Assembly (NCBI GenBank): GCA_019309665.1 | Contig: JAFDFV010000091.1 | Coordinates: forward strand, 1-8,176 | Source of the DNA: Deltaproteobacteria bacterium | GTDB lineage: Bacteria > Desulfobacterota > Desulfobacteria > Desulfobacterales > ETH-SRB1 | DNA length: 8,176 nt | Direction of reading: 5' to 3' | In this document: one piece after another, positions 5,161-8,176 of the stretch | Position numbering within the stretch: the first letter of the stretch is position 1 | How the letters are laid out: each line of letters opens with the position of its first letter | Made by a program: the position numbers and the translations under genes | The notes under the pieces: model-generated | Seen by the model: the letters and a program-made list of their open reading frames with translations, nothing else | What the model was told of the DNA's origin: nothing | Database searches by the model: none

Positions 5161-8130
5161 TTATAGTTTAGTTATGTTGACCATAAAGGCTTTGGATTCA
5201 GGTATTCTCGTATTGGGATCACCGGTTGACGGAGTAAGCAGATTTGCGCTCTCCTCTGCGCCGCTTTCAGGCCATCTCCAGCCAAAATGCCATGGAATAC
5301 CGACCTCGTGCACAATCTTTCCTGCTATCTTGAAAGGTTTGAAACGCTTGGTAACAATAGCGGTACATTCAAGTGAACCGCGTGCAGATGCTACCTTTAC
5401 CCGTTCTCCGTTTTTGATGCTCTTTTCTTTGGCAAGCTCTTCGCTCATTTCAACAAAAACCTGAGGTTGAAGTTCGAGCAGCCACGGCTGTGGACGTGTC
5501 ATGAGGCCTGTCTGCCAGTGTTCTGAAACACGATATGTTGTACCAACAACAGGAAATTCCGGGCTGTTCGATGCCACTGAATCAGTATCTGTTGTGTAAA
5601 CAGGCGCTACCGGATTCATTTGCTGTTTACTCATCAAGTTATTTTCAAGTGGCGATTCAAGAGGCTCGTAATGTTCCGGGAATGGACCATCTGCGCGGCC
5701 GGGACCGAATAGCTGCCCTTGACCGTGCTTTCTCATGATAAATGGATACTTTGCATCCTTTCTCTTTGTCCCGTCAGGATTTTCGAGAGGATACCAGCCA
5801 CCGTCCGGCACGTCTCCGATCCATTTCTTTGACACATACTTGCCGTCCTTAACATCACCAGCAAACCTGATAACCCAGTCTTTTTTGTCCCACGGCTGTC
5901 CTTTGGGGTCAACAGAAGCACGGTTGTAAATAATTCTCCTGTTTACAGGCCAGCACCATGCAAACTCAGGATACAGGCCGATGTTGTTTGGCGCATCCTT
6001 CTTGCTGCGTCTGGCTGCCATGTTGCCGTTTTCCGTGTAGCTGTTGCAGTAAAGCCAGTTTGCAGATGAGGTTGAACCATCATCCTGCAGATAAGCAAAA
6101 CTTGGCACAAGGGTTCCCTTTTTGAAGGATTTATCCTTAACAGTAACATCTTTCAGGAAGTAGCCGTTAATCTCTTTGGCTGCTTTGTGTGGATCATACA
6201 GGCCGTCCGTCATATAATCCCATTTCAGGTTAAGTATGGGCTCAGGGAAAACCCCGCTTTCTTTATAAACTTCTTTAATTTTGTTGCCGAGTTCCATTAT
6301 GATATCACCGTCGGAAACGCTGTTTCCAAGCGGTTTCGGCCCCTGATAGCGCCACTGCATCCATCTGCCGCTGTTGGTAATGCTGCCTTCTTTTTCAACA
6401 GATACACATGCCGGAAGCATAAAGACTTCAGTTTTTATGGTGGAAGGATTCATACCCGGGCCCTTCCAGAATGAACCGGTTTCATTGTCAAAAAGGTTTA
6501 CATTGACCATCCAGTCAAGTTTTGCCATTGCCTTGCGTGTTTTATTGGAATTAGCACCACTACAGGCCGGATTCTGGCCCCAGGCAAAGAAACCCTTGAC
6601 AGCATCCTTGTACATTTTATCAAAGATGGTCAACCAGGAATAATCGGTACCATCGTCCACCTTTGGCAGCCAGTCATACCCGAAATCGTTTGCTTTAGCA
6701 GCCTTTTCACCGAAAAACGATTTTAAGAGACTGACTGAATATTTTGGATAATTCCGCCACCAGTTTGCGGAAAGCGGATCATTGCTTTTTGGAGTCCATT
6801 TTTTGTTGTAGGCATCAAGGGACACATTCGATGCCCTTGGAGTCTTAAGATATCCAGGCCAGATATGCCAGAGCAGACAGTGATCTGTGGAACCCTGCAC
6901 ATTTGACTCGCCTCGTAGTGCATTAACACCACCGCCTGCAACACCCATGTTGCCAAGAAGAAGCTGTATCATCGCCATTGTCCGGATATTCTGGACTCCA
7001 ACAGTATGCTGGGTCCAGCCCATGGCATACATAATTGTACCGGCTTTTCCCCTGGCGCCGGTAGCGGCATATGTCTTGTAAACTTCCAGAAGATCCACTT
7101 CCGGGGTGCCGGTAATCGAGGAAACCAGCATGGTATTATACCTGCTGAAATGGTTCTCCAAGAGCTGAAAAACGCAGCGGCTGTTGTTTAAAGAGATATC
7201 CATCTTCGGGACACCATTTGCATCCATATCAAAAGCCCACTTGCTCTTGTCATATTTCCTGTTTTTTGCATCATAGCCGGAAAACAGACCATCTTTAAAT
7301 TTAAAATCTTCTCCAACTATAAACCCGGCATTGGTATAGTTGGCCACATACTCTTTATTATAAAGTTTGTTGTCCAGTATGTACTTGATCATACCACCAA
7401 GAAAGGCGATATCCGTGCCTGAACGCAAAGAAGTATAGATATCCGCCCTTGAGGATGTTCTGGTAAATCTGGGGTCAACATTAATAACTTTTGCCCCATT
7501 TCTTTGTGCTTCTGTAACATACTTGAATGATATGGGATGGTTCTCATGTCAGATACGAGCCTGATGTTCAACATATACAAGCCCAAGAGCACGCAACATT
7601 GCCTGATAAATCCAGCATTCTTCATTATCCATAGCAGCGCTTCCGACTGAAACAATGTCCGTCGTCCGGTTTACCACCTGTCCTTTGGCATTTTTGCGCT
7701 CAAACGATGCATCCCTTGTTGCTTTAACCCTTTTGGCGATTTCCGTTAGCGCCCAATCCCATGATACCTGCTTCCACTCATTAGAGTAAGGCGCCCGGTA
7801 CATGGGCTCAAGGAGACGATTTTCATTTTCGATCAATCCGGAAAGTCCAGCTCCTTTACTGCACAGAGACCCCCTGTTGATCACATGGTCCGGATCCCCC
7901 TCGATGTTGATGACACGACCGTCGCCTTTTTTGCTGGTATGTACAATCGCCCCGCATCCCACTGCACAATAAGGGCAGATCGTGGTGGTTTCTTTGGCAT
8001 ACTTAGTCTTTAGCATTTGGGCGTGTGCCCTGACCGGCGAAAGGTCAAAGCCCAAACCGCCGGCAGCAAGTCCAGCCGCAGCCGCGCCGGAAATTTGGAT
8101 AAATTTTCTGCGCGTTACCTTCATATGCAT
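5161..8130 (-). CDS. fdhA: Selenocysteine-containing periplasmic formate dehydrogenase, catalytic (alpha) subunit, with an internal in-frame deletion
   Basis: This is the molybdopterin- or tungstopterin-bis(MGD) subunit that oxidises formate to CO2 and passes electrons to FdhB. Reading starts at ATG 8130-8128 behind AAGGAGG, passes through TGA 7551-7549 as selenocysteine (residue 194) and ends at TAA 5163-5161, giving 989 residues. Seen in order: a Tat leader with RRKF at 7-10; 4Fe-4S ligands C52, C55, C59 and C90, followed by K92; the selenocysteine context EHQARIUH; the blocks YAMGWTQHTVGVQNIR, GGGVNALRGESNVQGS and FAWGQNPACSGANSNKTR; and a C-terminal cofactor-binding domain with YRVSEHWQTG, VGIPWHFGW and GDPNTRIPESKAFMV. 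These match Desulfovibrio-type FdhA as I remember it. The oddity is the junction UHENHPISF: in relatives about 35-40 residues, including a GRGAMTNHW-like block, separate UH from ENHPISF. The rest appears full length. If the deletion is real, the enzyme is unlikely to work. ATG 8124-8122 is a possible alternative start. Confidence 0.92.
7549..7551 (-). other. In-frame TGA read as selenocysteine (FdhA active site)
   Basis: The TGA sits exactly where the formate dehydrogenase family carries its active-site Sec or Cys, between ARI and a conserved His. The reading frame continues for 795 family-matching codons beyond it, so it is not a true stop. Sec is the Mo/W ligand in this enzyme class. Decoding needs SelB, selC tRNA and a SECIS hairpin just downstream; none of the sel genes is in the window. 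The downstream sequence that would form the hairpin appears to be missing (see findings). Confidence 0.9.
8020..8130 (-). other. Twin-arginine (Tat) signal peptide of FdhA
   Basis: Residues 1-37 of FdhA show a short charged start with TRRKFIQISG (R7, R8, F10). An Ala/Gly-rich hydrophobic stretch follows (about residues 14-30), then a likely signal peptidase site after AHA (35-37). This directs folded, cofactor-loaded FdhA across the membrane by the Tat system. FdhB has no leader of its own, so it would travel as a hitchhiker bound to FdhA, as known for this family. The exact cleavage point is inferred. Confidence 0.88.
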
Positions 8131-8135
8131 ATCTA

Positions 8136-8142
8136 CCTCCTT
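8136..8142 (-). promoter_or_regulatory. Ribosome binding site of fdhA
   Basis: AAGGAGG lies 5 bases before ATG 8130-8128 and 11 bases before the second in-frame ATG at 8124-8122. It supports the first ATG, though either start leaves the Tat leader intact. Only 34 bases remain upstream, and I cannot call a promoter in them. Confidence 0.75.
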
Positions 8143-8176
8143 TCTATAGACTTTCAGATAAATAATTTCACTGCGT

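Noticed and set aside
5161..7428. A separate 755-residue gene starting at the ATG at 7428
   Set aside because: Family-matching sequence (ENHPISF, NVDPRFTRTS) continues upstream of this ATG in the same frame to the TGA at 7549-7551, and beyond it to the Tat leader. It is the rear part of fdhA.
7518..7534. Small hairpin CAUA/UAUG about 14 bases after the Sec codon as a SECIS
   Set aside because: The stem is only four weak pairs, with no G-U in the loop and no bulged U. The spacing is right, but the structure is no better than chance.
1..8176. CRISPR array, tRNA or rRNA, transposase or phage genes
   Set aside because: I saw no regularly spaced repeats, no cloverleaf-like sequence and no protein motifs of these kinds on either strand.

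Overview
The window looks like a piece of a Deltaproteobacterium (Desulfobacterota), probably a sulfate reducer or a close relative. The main clue is a periplasmic, Tat-exported, selenocysteine-type formate dehydrogenase whose two subunits resemble, as far as I can recall them, the FdhAB enzymes of Desulfovibrio gigas and D. vulgaris. The enzyme has no membrane cytochrome subunit in view. This assignment rests on recognising protein sequences, not on a database search.

All genes read on the minus strand, so the transcript runs from right to left and probably forms one operon. In order they are: fdhA, catalytic subunit (8130 to 5161, with an in-frame TGA at 7551-7549); fdhB, iron-sulfur subunit (5149 to 4430, 11 bp after fdhA); a 236 bp non-coding gap (4429 to 4194) with a repeat-like inverted structure and a nine-G tract; fdhE, FDH maturation factor (4193 to 3318); moaA, first step of molybdopterin synthesis (3333 to 2344, overlapping fdhE by 16 bp); a soluble RCK/TrkA plus tandem universal-stress-protein regulator (2327 to 894); and a KefB/CPA2-type cation:proton antiporter (851 to beyond the left edge), which is broken.

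The first four genes form one functional set. FdhA and FdhB oxidise formate in the periplasm, FdhE checks or matures the enzyme before export, and MoaA starts synthesis of the pterin cofactor FdhA needs. The last two genes form a second set: a cytoplasmic nucleotide-sensing regulator next to the antiporter it plausibly gates. Formate oxidation releases protons outside the cell, so placing a proton-coupled antiporter in the same transcription unit is suggestive, but that link is inference.

The most striking observation is that three conserved protein segments are missing. FdhA lacks about 35-40 family-conserved residues immediately after selenocysteine-histidine, which also removes the place where the SECIS element should lie. 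The antiporter lacks about 20 and about 30 residues at two places, each with a frame change. Either this copy is decaying or the assembly has lost short segments. I found no CRISPR array, RNA gene, insertion sequence or phage gene. I do not see convincing evidence of a previously undescribed system.
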